From Vibrio tapetis subsp. tapetis (GTDB lineage Bacteria; Pseudomonadota; Gammaproteobacteria; Enterobacterales; Vibrionaceae), in the NCBI RefSeq assembly GCF_900233005.1, contig NZ_LT960612.1:1302001-1366000 (forward strand): a stretch of DNA of 64,000 nt, read 5' to 3'. Positions 1-7,935 of the stretch are shown here, one piece after another. The notes below the pieces were generated by a model, which saw only the letters and a program-made list of their open reading frames with translations, made no database searches and was not told where the DNA came from. Each line of letters opens with the position of its first letter. Within the stretch, counting starts at the first letter, position 1. The position numbers and the translations under genes are program-made.

Positions 1-371
1 TAAATGCCAATAGGAATGGCAATGAGTAGGGAGATGAAAGTTGCAACGGCGGCGAGTAGCAGCGAGTGACCCAGTTGATGAGCAATGTCATTGATGACAG
101 GCTCGCCACTGACCAGTGAATTACCTAGATTGAAATGAACAAGATCCCATAACCATTGGAAGTACATTTCAAAGCCAGACCTATCCAAGCCTAATTCGTC
201 ACGTACGGACGCCGCGGCGTCTGCGGTAACGTAATCGTAGCCATAACGACCTGCCGCAATGCGGTAGGCCATGTCTCCGGGGATAAGTCGCATCAGTATA
301 AAAGTGACCGTGCCGACAGACCAAGCGACAAACATCGCTTGGTACAGGCGCTGCAGTAAGATTTTAGTCAT
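1..371 (-). CDS. ABC transporter permease, NikB/DppB type (partial)
   Basis: This is the N-terminal part of an inner-membrane permease of a peptide/nickel-type ABC importer; the rest lies beyond the left edge. The start codon at 371-369 gives MTKILLQRLYQAMF, followed by a hydrophobic helix ending in the LMRLIPGD segment typical of DppB/NikB permeases. A stretch near residues 65-85 resembles the usual Y..WL.....LG.S periplasmic segment, and a second membrane helix begins before the edge. The start overlaps the end of the upstream substrate-binding protein gene by 8 bases, implying translational coupling in one operon. Substrate is not visible from this piece. Confidence 0.85.
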   Translation of the reverse strand, partial: MTKILLQRLYQAMFVAWSVGTVTFILMRLIPGDMAYRIAAGRYGYDYVTADAAASVRDELGLDRSGFEMYFQWLWDLVHFNLGNSLVSGEPVINDIAHQLGHSLLLAAVATFISLLIAIPIGI

Positions 372-1890
372 CTAACTGCATCTCCGAAATGCGGTAGTTA
401 ATCTCGAAAGGGTCGAAAGTAAAGTCGCTTACCCGTTTGTTTACGGCAACTAATTGGCGATAATAAGTCACAGGGATGAGTGGCATTTCATTGGCTAACA
501 GTCGCGCAGCTTTAGTTGAAAGCTCGCGGTAGTGCTCTTGATCCATTTCAGAAGAAAGTTGGTTAAGGATCTGGCTAAACTCTGCGGATTCCCAGTTTGT
601 CGGGCCCCAGCCAGAACCTTTTTTGGTCGCGAAATCGCGCATTAACAATGGTAGCGGGTCTGCAAGTGTTCCGAAGTTACGGGCAATCAGGGCCATCTCT
701 AGCGTACCATCATGATGTTTTGCCGGTACAGCGCTCGAGTTATCGATTGAGATTTGCATGTCGACACCGAGTTCACGAAGTTGCGCTTGTAGCGCCGTCG
801 CGATCAGCGGTAATTCAGGACGGTCAGAATACGTAATCAACTGAATTTTGAATGTCTCGCCATTTTTCTCCAGCAGTTGCTCCGAGTTAAGAGCCCAACC
901 TTGCGAGAGCATGAGTCTTTTTGCTTCAGCTAACTCTCTTTGGTTTGTTGGAAGTTTGTCGGCATGCCACGCACCAAGTGCGGGTGAAAACAACTGATAG
1001 GCTTGTGAACCAGGAAGCCTAAGTACTGAGTTAGCGATGCCATCACGATCGATAGCTAGGCTAATCGCTTTACGAATGTCTGCGTGATTGAGGAATTTAT
1101 GCTCATTGTTCAGTTTGATAAGAACGGTGCGAGGCATTGATTCCACATGCAGATTTAAGTTTTCGGCTTGTTGTAAGTTCGTCATACTGACCGGGTCAAC
1201 CGTGTATACGATATCTGCTTGGCCACTTTGTGCTAGTAAGGTACGGCTTTCAGTCCTGTGACCTGCAAGGTAGCTTACTTGGCCTATCTTGGCTTTCTCT
1301 TTCCAGTATCCGTCGTTACGTGAAACCGTGGCTTTGTGCGGAGGTGTGAGTTCTTTCAACTGATAAGGGCCAGTACCGGCTATTTTTATACCCGTTTCAT
1401 CTTGTTCTATATCAGTAACAATCGCCGTGGTGTAATGAGCGAGCACCGATGGAAGTGGTCGGTAAGGCTTCGTTAACGAAATCACCACGTCACCATTTTC
1501 TGCAGCGATGGATTGGACCGGTACATGTCGCATGACCCCAGGTTTGCTTTTGGCGTTATTTAAGGACTCAACGACGGATTCCGATGTTAGTGGCGTTCCG
1601 TTATGAAAATTGACGTTATCACGAATGGTAAATCGCCAAGTTAGCCCATCTTCCGACTGGGTCCAGCTCTTAGCCAATAGCGGAAAAGGTTCGGCGTTTT
1701 CATTAATGCCGACAAGCGCTTCGACAACTTGTAGCCGTGAAAATAAGAATCCATCTTTAGACATATCTTGGCTGTTGAATTCAAAAGGTCCCGAAATCGC
1801 AAGTGTCGTCGGCTTTGAATTAGGTTGAATAAACCAAGTTGCGGCTGCTGCAACGGTGAGCAGTAATAAAAGTATCCATTTTTTATTCAT
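364..1890 (-). CDS. Periplasmic substrate-binding protein, SBP family 5
   Basis: A 508-residue solute-binding protein of the extracellular solute-binding family 5 (DppA/OppA/NikA class), first gene of an ABC importer operon with the permease downstream. The N-terminus (MNKKWILLLLLTVAAAATWF) is a signal sequence or uncleaved anchor with no lipobox cysteine. Family landmarks include LAKSWTQSEDGLTWRFTIRD near residues 73-92 and NVNFHNGTPLTSESV just after. The ligand could be a peptide, nickel or a metal chelate; the sequence does not decide. The upstream region carries a palindrome resembling a Fur box, so an iron or metal-chelate role is a reasonable guess. Family assignment is firm, substrate is not. 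Confidence 0.85.
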   Translation of the reverse strand: MNKKWILLLLLTVAAAATWFIQPNSKPTTLAISGPFEFNSQDMSKDGFLFSRLQVVEALVGINENAEPFPLLAKSWTQSEDGLTWRFTIRDNVNFHNGTPLTSESVVESLNNAKSKPGVMRHVPVQSIAAENGDVVISLTKPYRPLPSVLAHYTTAIVTDIEQDETGIKIAGTGPYQLKELTPPHKATVSRNDGYWKEKAKIGQVSYLAGHRTESRTLLAQSGQADIVYTVDPVSMTNLQQAENLNLHVESMPRTVLIKLNNEHKFLNHADIRKAISLAIDRDGIANSVLRLPGSQAYQLFSPALGAWHADKLPTNQRELAEAKRLMLSQGWALNSEQLLEKNGETFKIQLITYSDRPELPLIATALQAQLRELGVDMQISIDNSSAVPAKHHDGTLEMALIARNFGTLADPLPLLMRDFATKKGSGWGPTNWESAEFSQILNQLSSEMDQEHYRELSTKAARLLANEMPLIPVTYYRQLVAVNKRVSDFTFDPFEINYRISEMQLDD

Positions 1891-1900
1891 CGTAGTCTCG

Positions 1901-1934
1901 TATTGATTGTAATGTTATATCATAACAATCAATA
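1901..1934. promoter_or_regulatory. 10-bp inverted repeat upstream of the SBP gene
   Basis: TATTGATTGT (1901-1910) and ACAATCAATA (1925-1934) are perfect inverted copies separated by 14 bases, just upstream of the SBP start at 1890. The spacer contributes to a second small palindrome (TGTTAT ATC ATAACA, 1913-1927). It is probably an operator for a dimeric regulator; I cannot name the protein. Confidence 0.4.
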
Positions 1935-1939
1935 CTGAT

Positions 1940-1954
1940 TGATAACGGTTATCA
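1940..1954. promoter_or_regulatory. Candidate Fur box
   Basis: TGATAACGGTTATCA is a perfect 7-1-7 palindrome that differs from the Fur consensus TGATAAT-N-ATTATCA by one base in each arm. It lies about 50 bases upstream of the SBP gene on its transcription side, where repression by Fur would be expected. Regulation by iron is an inference from this match. Confidence 0.5.
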
Positions 1955-2077
1955 TGTCCAGTACAAAAGGAATAATTTATAGAATCAAAAATTGACGTAT
2001 TGAGTACTGTTAATTAGATGAAAATCAACTGAATAGAAATAAGGAAAAGGTTTTAGATGTGCTACGAGAACAATTAA

Positions 2078-2107
2078 AAAAGCTCATGGGAATAACCATG
2101 AGCTTTT
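2078..2107 (-). terminator. Intrinsic terminator after the 2383-2135 gene
   Basis: Perfect 12-bp stem (AAAAGCTCATGG with CCATGAGCTTTT) and 6-base loop, followed on the minus strand by a T-rich tail. It lies just past the stop of the small minus-strand gene ending at 2135. Confidence 0.75.
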
Positions 2108-2134
2108 CGTTTTAATGGTAAGAAACAATAAACG

Positions 2135-2383
2135 CTAGTGTGGGCGTTTAGGTCCATTGCGAACCAGGTCTTTACCGTTGTCATACACTTCTTGTGTCAC
2201 CCAGCGACCCAGTAGCAATTTATGCTTGCTATCAAAAACCGCGATGAATGGGCGACCGTCAGAGTTGTTTTTTGCCAAGCCAATGCCTTCAACACCTTGT
2301 AAACCAAAGCCGCCATTTTCAACCATCAGCATGAAAGCTTCTAGTTCGCCAAGGCTGTCTATAATACCGAGTTCGTCATTCAT
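2135..2383 (-). CDS. Small hypothetical protein
   Basis: An 82-residue protein starting MNDELGIIDSLGELEAF; the in-frame ATG further upstream (2428) is less likely because the extension is basic and unlike a folded start. A weak purine-rich ribosome site precedes 2383. The protein is mildly acidic at its start and basic at its end (DLVRNGPKRPH) and shows no signal peptide or membrane segment. I do not recognise a family. It has its own terminator at 2078-2107 and stands alone between the ABC importer and the broken ABC exporter. The reading frame looks genuine from residue composition and the terminator. Confidence 0.6.
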   Translation of the reverse strand: MNDELGIIDSLGELEAFMLMVENGGFGLQGVEGIGLAKNNSDGRPFIAVFDSKHKLLLGRWVTQEVYDNGKDLVRNGPKRPH

Positions 2384-2494
2384 ATTATTTGCTCTTCTGT
2401 TCTTTGCCAAAAAAGAGTGCCATAACACCCTTTCTCATTAATCAATTGCGCGTACTTTACCTGCGATGGCACGAAATTGAAACATTTCAGCCGT

Positions 2495-4327
2495 CTAATT
2501 TGCCTGTGTTGGCATGTGCTTAAATTGTAGCTCGACCAGTCGTTGGTATAGATCACAATTTTGTATTAAGGATTGATGGTCGCCAATCTCTACAATTGTA
2601 CCATTCTCCATGACGGCAATTTGATCCGCGTGTTGGATGGTAGACAGACGATGAGCGATGATGATGGTTGTTCTATCACGCATCAGTTCTTCCAGCGCCT
2701 GTTGAACATGATGTTCGCTTTCACTGTCTAACGCGCTGGTGGCTTCGTCGAGCAGTAGAATGCTTGGATCTTTCAAAATAGCTCGAGCGATGGCAATGCG
2801 TTGACGTTGTCCACCAGACAAGCGAACCCCTCGTGATCCCAAGTAGCTATGGTAACCATCTGGAAGCTGCATAATGAATTCGTCGGCATGGGCTTTCTTT
2901 GCGGCTTCAATGACTTGTTGGTCGGTGGCATTTGGCGTTCCGTAGCGGATGTTGTAAAACACGTCGTTGCTGAACAGAGCAGGCTGCTGAGGAACCAAAG
3001 CCATTTGCTGGCGCAGCTCGTTTGGATCGAGCTGTTTAATATCAACGCCGCCAAGGGTGATACAACCGCTTTGCGGATCATAAAAACGTTGCATCAATTC
3101 GAAAATGGTGGTTTTTCCAGCGCCTGACGGGCCAACTAATGCCAGAACTTTTCCTTGGGCTGCATTGAGTGATAAATGGTGAGTGGCGGCTTGGCTGGGC
3201 CGTGAAGGGTAGTGAAACGTAACATCTTCAAACTGAATTTCCGATGTCAATGATGCTGCTGGCGTCGTTTCATTTGAGTTTGAAGGCGGCAGTATGTGGC
3301 TTTCAATGTGAAGCACTTCTATTAATCTTTCGGTGGCGCCGGCTGCTCTTTGTAATTCCCCCATGACTTCAGAAATTGTCGCCAATGAAGATGCAACGAT
3401 GATGGCGTAAAAAACAAAAGCTCCCAGTTATCCGCCGGTCATGGCTCCCGAAATAACATCACTGCCGCCGACCCACAACATGCCGTTAATGGCGCCAAAA
3501 ACAATGATGATGACCCCAGCAATTAAGGTGGCACGTTGTTGGATTCGTTTTTTTCCAATCTCAAAGGCGTTGTCGACCTCAAGGGCAAACGAACGGCTTT
3601 CTTGATGTTCATTGGTAAAGCTCTGCACCGTTTTAATATGCTCAATGGCTTCGCCTGCGTAGCTGCCAACATCGGCCATGGAGTCTTGGCTCTTACGCGA
3701 CAGCTTTCGAACTCGTCGGCCATAAAACAAAATAGGTAACAAAATAAACGGTACGGAGACAAGGACGATCAAGGTCAGTTTGATGTTGGTTGCAAACAGC
3801 ATGACCAGTGCGCCTAAGAACATTAAACAGCTTCGAAGCGCCATTGAAAATGACGAACCAATGATACTTTGAAGTAGCGTAGTATCGGTGGTGATACGTG
3901 ACATAATATCGCCGCTACCACTGGTTTCGAAATAACTCGGGTGCAATGTAATGGCGTGGTTAAACACCGCTAGCCTGATATCTGCACTGATGCGCTCACC
4001 CAGCCAAGAAACCAAATAAAACCGAGCGTAGGTGCCTATGGCAATAAAAACCGTGATGATGAATATGAAACCGACGGCACTTTTTAGTTGCTCAATTGAC
4101 TGTTGAGCAAAGCCTTGGTCGATAAGCATACGAACACCTTGGCCAACAGACAGCATGACGGATGCGGTAAATATCAGAGCGACGACACTGGCCAACACGC
4201 GCCATTTGTATGGGCGTATAAATTGGAGCAGTTCCCTTAAAATCACGAGGCTTTTCTTATCCGCACTGGAGGCGGCAATAGTTTTTGAAGTGGACGTGCT
4301 TTGATTGGACTGACTGTCGCTTTGCAT
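2495..4327 (-). pseudogene. ABC exporter (fused membrane and ATPase domains), interrupted by an in-frame stop
   Basis: A half-size type I exporter of the MsbA/VcaM class. The membrane domain (4327-3430) carries several hydrophobic segments; the ATPase domain has Walker A GPSGAGKTT, signature LSGGQRQR, Walker B ILLLDEATSALD and the IIIAHRLSTI switch. The two halves are in the same frame and are separated only by a TAA at 3430-3428, in the context MTGG-stop-LGAFVFYAIIVASS. Relatives have a glutamine here (CAA), so one C-to-T change explains it. About 610 codons in total match the family's length. A separately translated ATPase half starting at 3385 is possible, but the simplest reading is an inactivated gene or a sequencing error. 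Substrate unknown; drug or lipid export is typical of the family. Confidence 0.85.
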
Positions 4328-4380
4328 AAAGGCTCGTTCTGTAAACTATCGAATATAAAATTAGCATACGTGATGATAGT

Positions 4381-4410
4381 GATTGATACAAATTTGTACT
4401 GATATCAATC
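4381..4410. promoter_or_regulatory. Palindromic operator-like site upstream of the ABC exporter
   Basis: GATTGATA (4381-4388) and TATCAATC (4403-4410) form an inverted repeat enclosing a second 12-bp palindrome, TACAAATTTGTA (4387-4398). The site lies about 55-85 bases upstream of the exporter start at 4327. A nested palindrome here suggests a local repressor or activator site; the protein is unknown. Confidence 0.35.
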
Positions 4411-4428
4411 TGCTATTGAAGAAAAAGA

Positions 4429-4453
4429 AAACCCACCGAGTATGGGTGGGTTT
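4429..4453 (-). terminator. Intrinsic terminator after the M3 peptidase gene
   Basis: A 9-bp stem (AAACCCACC with GGTGGGTTT) with a T-rich stretch after it on the minus strand, downstream of the peptidase stop at 4501. Confidence 0.7.
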
Positions 4454-4500
4454 GATTGACGGTTGTTGATTAAGACGATAACTGAACGTTGACTGACTCG

Positions 4501-6348
4501 TTAACGGCCATAATGCTCAACAATGTAGTTTTCGAAGTCATCGCACATTTGTGCGTCGGACAGCGTATTTAACGCCAACAACTTGTTGCCATCTACGATT
4601 TTTATTTTGGCATTGAGGGAGGAGACGTCCGCCTGAGTTCTGGTCTCCAATCCCGCAATTTTAGCCAGTTCAGACTGCCAAGCTTGCTCTGAAGACAAGT
4701 TACATTCGTCTGCTAGGTATTTCGCGTTAAAACCTTCACCCGTTAGGTTTTCTATGGTGCCATTATGGTTAACACTGTTACCGGCATTCCAGTAATGTTT
4801 TGCCAGCAATGGGCCTATCTCTGGGTTATCGGTTAAGTAACCAAATTTCTCGGTGAAATGGGCACGGGTTTGATATACCGCCATATGAGCAAGAAGATAG
4901 CCGTGATAGGCACAAGAAGCTTCGTCTGAGATCAGGTGCGGAATTGCCATTAATGGGCGTGCTGAACAGGCCAAACCTAAAATACGTGTTTCCATCTCAC
5001 GAGCCAATTGAGTAATGCGCTCGGCCGTCAGTTCGTCATCGCTTAATTGATACAGTGCTCGTTCAAAATACGGTACAACTAAGATACTGCGTTCTTCATA
5101 GGCTTTGAATGGTTGCTTTGCATCGATCATCGCTTTAATGATCTCATCTGGTACGGATTGACCATCATCGTTTAATGCGTATTGCTTAAGCCAATCGGCA
5201 TCATTTAGCAAGCTGTCGCAAAACATCGACTGTGTTTCAGCATAAGCCATGGATGTTGGCGCAAACTCTTGAGAGAAGCACGGGGCATTCATTTTAACAT
5301 TAGCGAAGTGGGCGGCGTGACCCCCTTCGTGGAATAGGGTATTGATGCCATCGTAACCGCTGCCCATTTGGTCGGGTTTCGCATTGCTGGTGAAGTTAAC
5401 TTTAGCTGCGATCCATTCATTTTGATCATAGAAAGACGGGATAGGACCATGACAAAATCCATTTGGATATTTGCCTTTTCGATCCAGTAAATCTAACGTC
5501 AATTCGGCTTGTGAAAACTCAATGTTGAGTCGACCAAAGGACTCAATCCAGCGTCTCAGTGATTTGGAGAATGGCACATAAGCATCAAGCTCTCGCATCA
5601 CATCACCAGAATAGGAGTACACAAAGTTGTGGCCTAATAGTGCATTGGCGCCTTTTGCGTCAGATAATGACGCTAAACTTGCTAAGTGGCTGTCTCGGGT
5701 TCTTTGTTCAAAATCATCCAAGATGCTAAATAGCTGCTCGGTTGTCATTTGTTCTTTTTTGTTGACTGAATAATCGAAGAAATTATCGAATCCAAGCGTT
5801 TTTGCAAACTGATTACGACGCTTAATGAGTTCAATAAAGCCGTTGTTAAGCAGCCATTGTTCCAAATCTAGAAACGCTTGATGAGATGATTGTCTTACCA
5901 ATTCGTTGTCGCTTGCTCTAACATTGGAAGCAAGAGTCGGTAATGAGCCTTCTACTTTATTGCCGCTGTCGTCAGTGAAATAAAGTGAATGGTTTTGCTT
6001 CTTATCGAACAACTCTGTTTCAAATGCGATGAGTTCTGCCTTGAGTGCTTTGCCTTCAGCAGATTCTATCGAATGCGCTTTAAACGTGGCTAGCCAACCT
6101 TGCAGTCCGGTAATGGTCTTGGCTTGTTCGTCAGAGTCTAGGATATCGTTGGCGAGCTGAAGATGTTGCTCTACGTCACTGATTTGACTCGAATCACTCA
6201 AAAACTGGTTTAATTCCGTTTCAGATTGGGAAAGACCATCGTAATCGACCTTAATTCCCATATAAGTATCCCAGAAGCGATCTTCTTTGGATCTGTGGAT
6301 GGAAAGATAGCGTTGATTGAGTTGGTTAAGAAAAGCCGTCGCTGCCAT
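4501..6348 (-). CDS. M3 family zinc metallopeptidase (oligoendopeptidase-like)
   Basis: A 615-residue cytoplasmic peptidase of the M3 (thimet/oligopeptidase F) family that would cleave short peptides. The zinc motif HEGGH is at residues 340-344 and the likely third ligand is Glu371 in SMAYAETQSMF, the usual distance downstream. The long helical N-terminal half, with no signal peptide, agrees with a soluble intracellular enzyme that encloses its substrate. The start at 6348 fits the family N-terminus. It has its own terminator and no operon partners. Whether it is closer to PepF, Dcp or the M3-like peptidases annotated in marine bacteria cannot be settled here. Confidence 0.88.
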   Translation of the reverse strand: MAATAFLNQLNQRYLSIHRSKEDRFWDTYMGIKVDYDGLSQSETELNQFLSDSSQISDVEQHLQLANDILDSDEQAKTITGLQGWLATFKAHSIESAEGKALKAELIAFETELFDKKQNHSLYFTDDSGNKVEGSLPTLASNVRASDNELVRQSSHQAFLDLEQWLLNNGFIELIKRRNQFAKTLGFDNFFDYSVNKKEQMTTEQLFSILDDFEQRTRDSHLASLASLSDAKGANALLGHNFVYSYSGDVMRELDAYVPFSKSLRRWIESFGRLNIEFSQAELTLDLLDRKGKYPNGFCHGPIPSFYDQNEWIAAKVNFTSNAKPDQMGSGYDGINTLFHEGGHAAHFANVKMNAPCFSQEFAPTSMAYAETQSMFCDSLLNDADWLKQYALNDDGQSVPDEIIKAMIDAKQPFKAYEERSILVVPYFERALYQLSDDELTAERITQLAREMETRILGLACSARPLMAIPHLISDEASCAYHGYLLAHMAVYQTRAHFTEKFGYLTDNPEIGPLLAKHYWNAGNSVNHNGTIENLTGEGFNAKYLADECNLSSEQAWQSELAKIAGLETRTQADVSSLNAKIKIVDGNKLLALNTLSDAQMCDDFENYIVEHYGR

Positions 6349-6574
6349 TTTAGTTCCTTTAAATGTTTGACCCGAACCTAGGTGTGAGAAGAATGTTGCG
6401 TTTAGGTTAGGTTCTTATGGCGAATACCATACCACATTTTTATAAAAAGACAGTGAACCATATATCAAAATTACTGCTTAAACAGTAAGTTAAACTGATG
6501 GGGCAGTTAGGCAAACCAAGTAACACAAACCATTGCAAAGTGACAATGGCTTGTTAACGAGTGATGTCGGTGGT

Positions 6575-7789
6575 TTATTCGAAGAAAGGCGTTGCATCCA
6601 CTTCGAAACCACTAGGAGAGATAGCTTTAACGATTTTTACAGAAGAATGCTTTAAGTCGATAAATTTCACATCAGTGAAGCGTTTGTATTTTCGTGAATA
6701 AAAGACTTTAATTTCGGGTTTCAGTGGGTGTTCATCGTTGGAAGTCCAAACGATGCCAACTTGGCTGTCACTCAGTTCGACCAATGAACCTACCGGGTAC
6801 ATGCCAATGCAATTAATGAACTTGTAAACCAGATCTTGATCAAGGTGGAATGGCGTTAAAGTTAGCATGATCTTGAACGCAGCAGCAGAGCTCATGCCGT
6901 CTTTGTAACAGCGATCTGCGGTGAGGGCATCATAGATGTCTACAATACTACTCATGCGGCCGTGTGTCGGCAGTTCATCGCCTTTCAGGCCATTCGGGTA
7001 GCCATTGCCATCAAGCTTCTCGTGGTGCATTAAGCAGACATCCCGGCTAATGTCACTTAAGCCTTCAATATGAGGCACGATGTCTTTTGCGTAGACTTGG
7101 TGTAACTTGATGTGTTCAAACTCTTCAGGTGTTAGCCGCCCTGGTTTGTTTAAAACTTCATCTCTAATTTTGATTTTACCAACGTCATGTAAAATTCCCC
7201 CAATGGCCAGTTGGCGCAGGGTATGTTTATCAAAATCTAAATGGCGACCAAACGTGATGAGTAAGCAGGCGACATTGACCGAATGTTCTAAGAGGTACGT
7301 GTCTTTTTGGCGCAGGGCAGACACTATTTTGATGGCGTCTGAATCGACAAGAATAGCGTCGATCATATTGTCGGCCCAGTCTTCAACCACGTTAAGTTCA
7401 ACTGACCTACCGTCAAACGTTTCGGTTAAAATTTTATGGGCTAAATCTTTGGCTTCACCGATTAGCTTTTTCGCCCGTTTCTGGCGAGTAGCTCGGCTTC
7501 CTTTTGGTTTGAGCAAGGCAGAAACATCGTCAATTTCTTCTTTCAAATCTGGCTCATCAGGCTCGGTTTGAAATGTGCATCCTGCGGCGGAAAGCTTTGA
7601 ATCCACCCACACAAACTTAACCCCACTTTCGACAAGCTGATTAATCGCTTGTTCTGAAGAGATGCGCCCAGCATTGGCTAGGTTAACTTTTTTACTGTGC
7701 TCGATTGCTGTGACAAACATCCCGACAGACACGTTTGAAATTGGCAATTTGATGGCATCATTTGGGTTGGGTTGCACTAGATTTACCAC
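6575..7789 (-). CDS. HD-GYP domain cyclic-di-GMP phosphodiesterase
   Basis: A 404-residue signalling enzyme predicted to hydrolyse cyclic-di-GMP. Residues 1-130 match the DUF3391 type of N-terminal domain often paired with HD-GYP (LPISNVSVGMFVTAIE near 15-30). The HD-GYP domain follows, with EHSVNVA at 168-174, ILHDVGK at 199-205, HH at 255-256 and GNGYP at 261-265, so the metal and GYP residues are intact. There is no signal peptide or membrane helix, so it acts in the cytoplasm. It stands alone on the minus strand. The phosphodiesterase activity is inferred from intact motifs; the process it controls (motility or biofilm are usual) is unknown. Confidence 0.9.
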   Translation of the reverse strand: MVNLVQPNPNDAIKLPISNVSVGMFVTAIEHSKKVNLANAGRISSEQAINQLVESGVKFVWVDSKLSAAGCTFQTEPDEPDLKEEIDDVSALLKPKGSRATRQKRAKKLIGEAKDLAHKILTETFDGRSVELNVVEDWADNMIDAILVDSDAIKIVSALRQKDTYLLEHSVNVACLLITFGRHLDFDKHTLRQLAIGGILHDVGKIKIRDEVLNKPGRLTPEEFEHIKLHQVYAKDIVPHIEGLSDISRDVCLMHHEKLDGNGYPNGLKGDELPTHGRMSSIVDIYDALTADRCYKDGMSSAAAFKIMLTLTPFHLDQDLVYKFINCIGMYPVGSLVELSDSQVGIVWTSNDEHPLKPEIKVFYSRKYKRFTDVKFIDLKHSSVKIVKAISPSGFEVDATPFFE

Positions 7790-7870
7790 TTTTATGTATA
7801 TGCAATATTATTGTAGCTACTTTTGTCGCATTAATGAATGTAACAAATATTTAATTTTGTTCATATATTA

Positions 7871-7915
7871 AAAAGGACACCTAACAAACCTCAATAGAAA
7901 GCCTGTTAGGTGCCA
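7871..7915 (-). terminator. Intrinsic terminator after the malS-like gene
   Basis: CACCTAACA (7878-7886) pairs with TGTTAGGTG (7904-7912); the minus-strand transcript then runs into CCTTTTTAA. It lies just past the amylase stop at 7936. Confidence 0.75.
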
Positions 7916-7935
7916 AAATCTTCATTAGTAATCAC

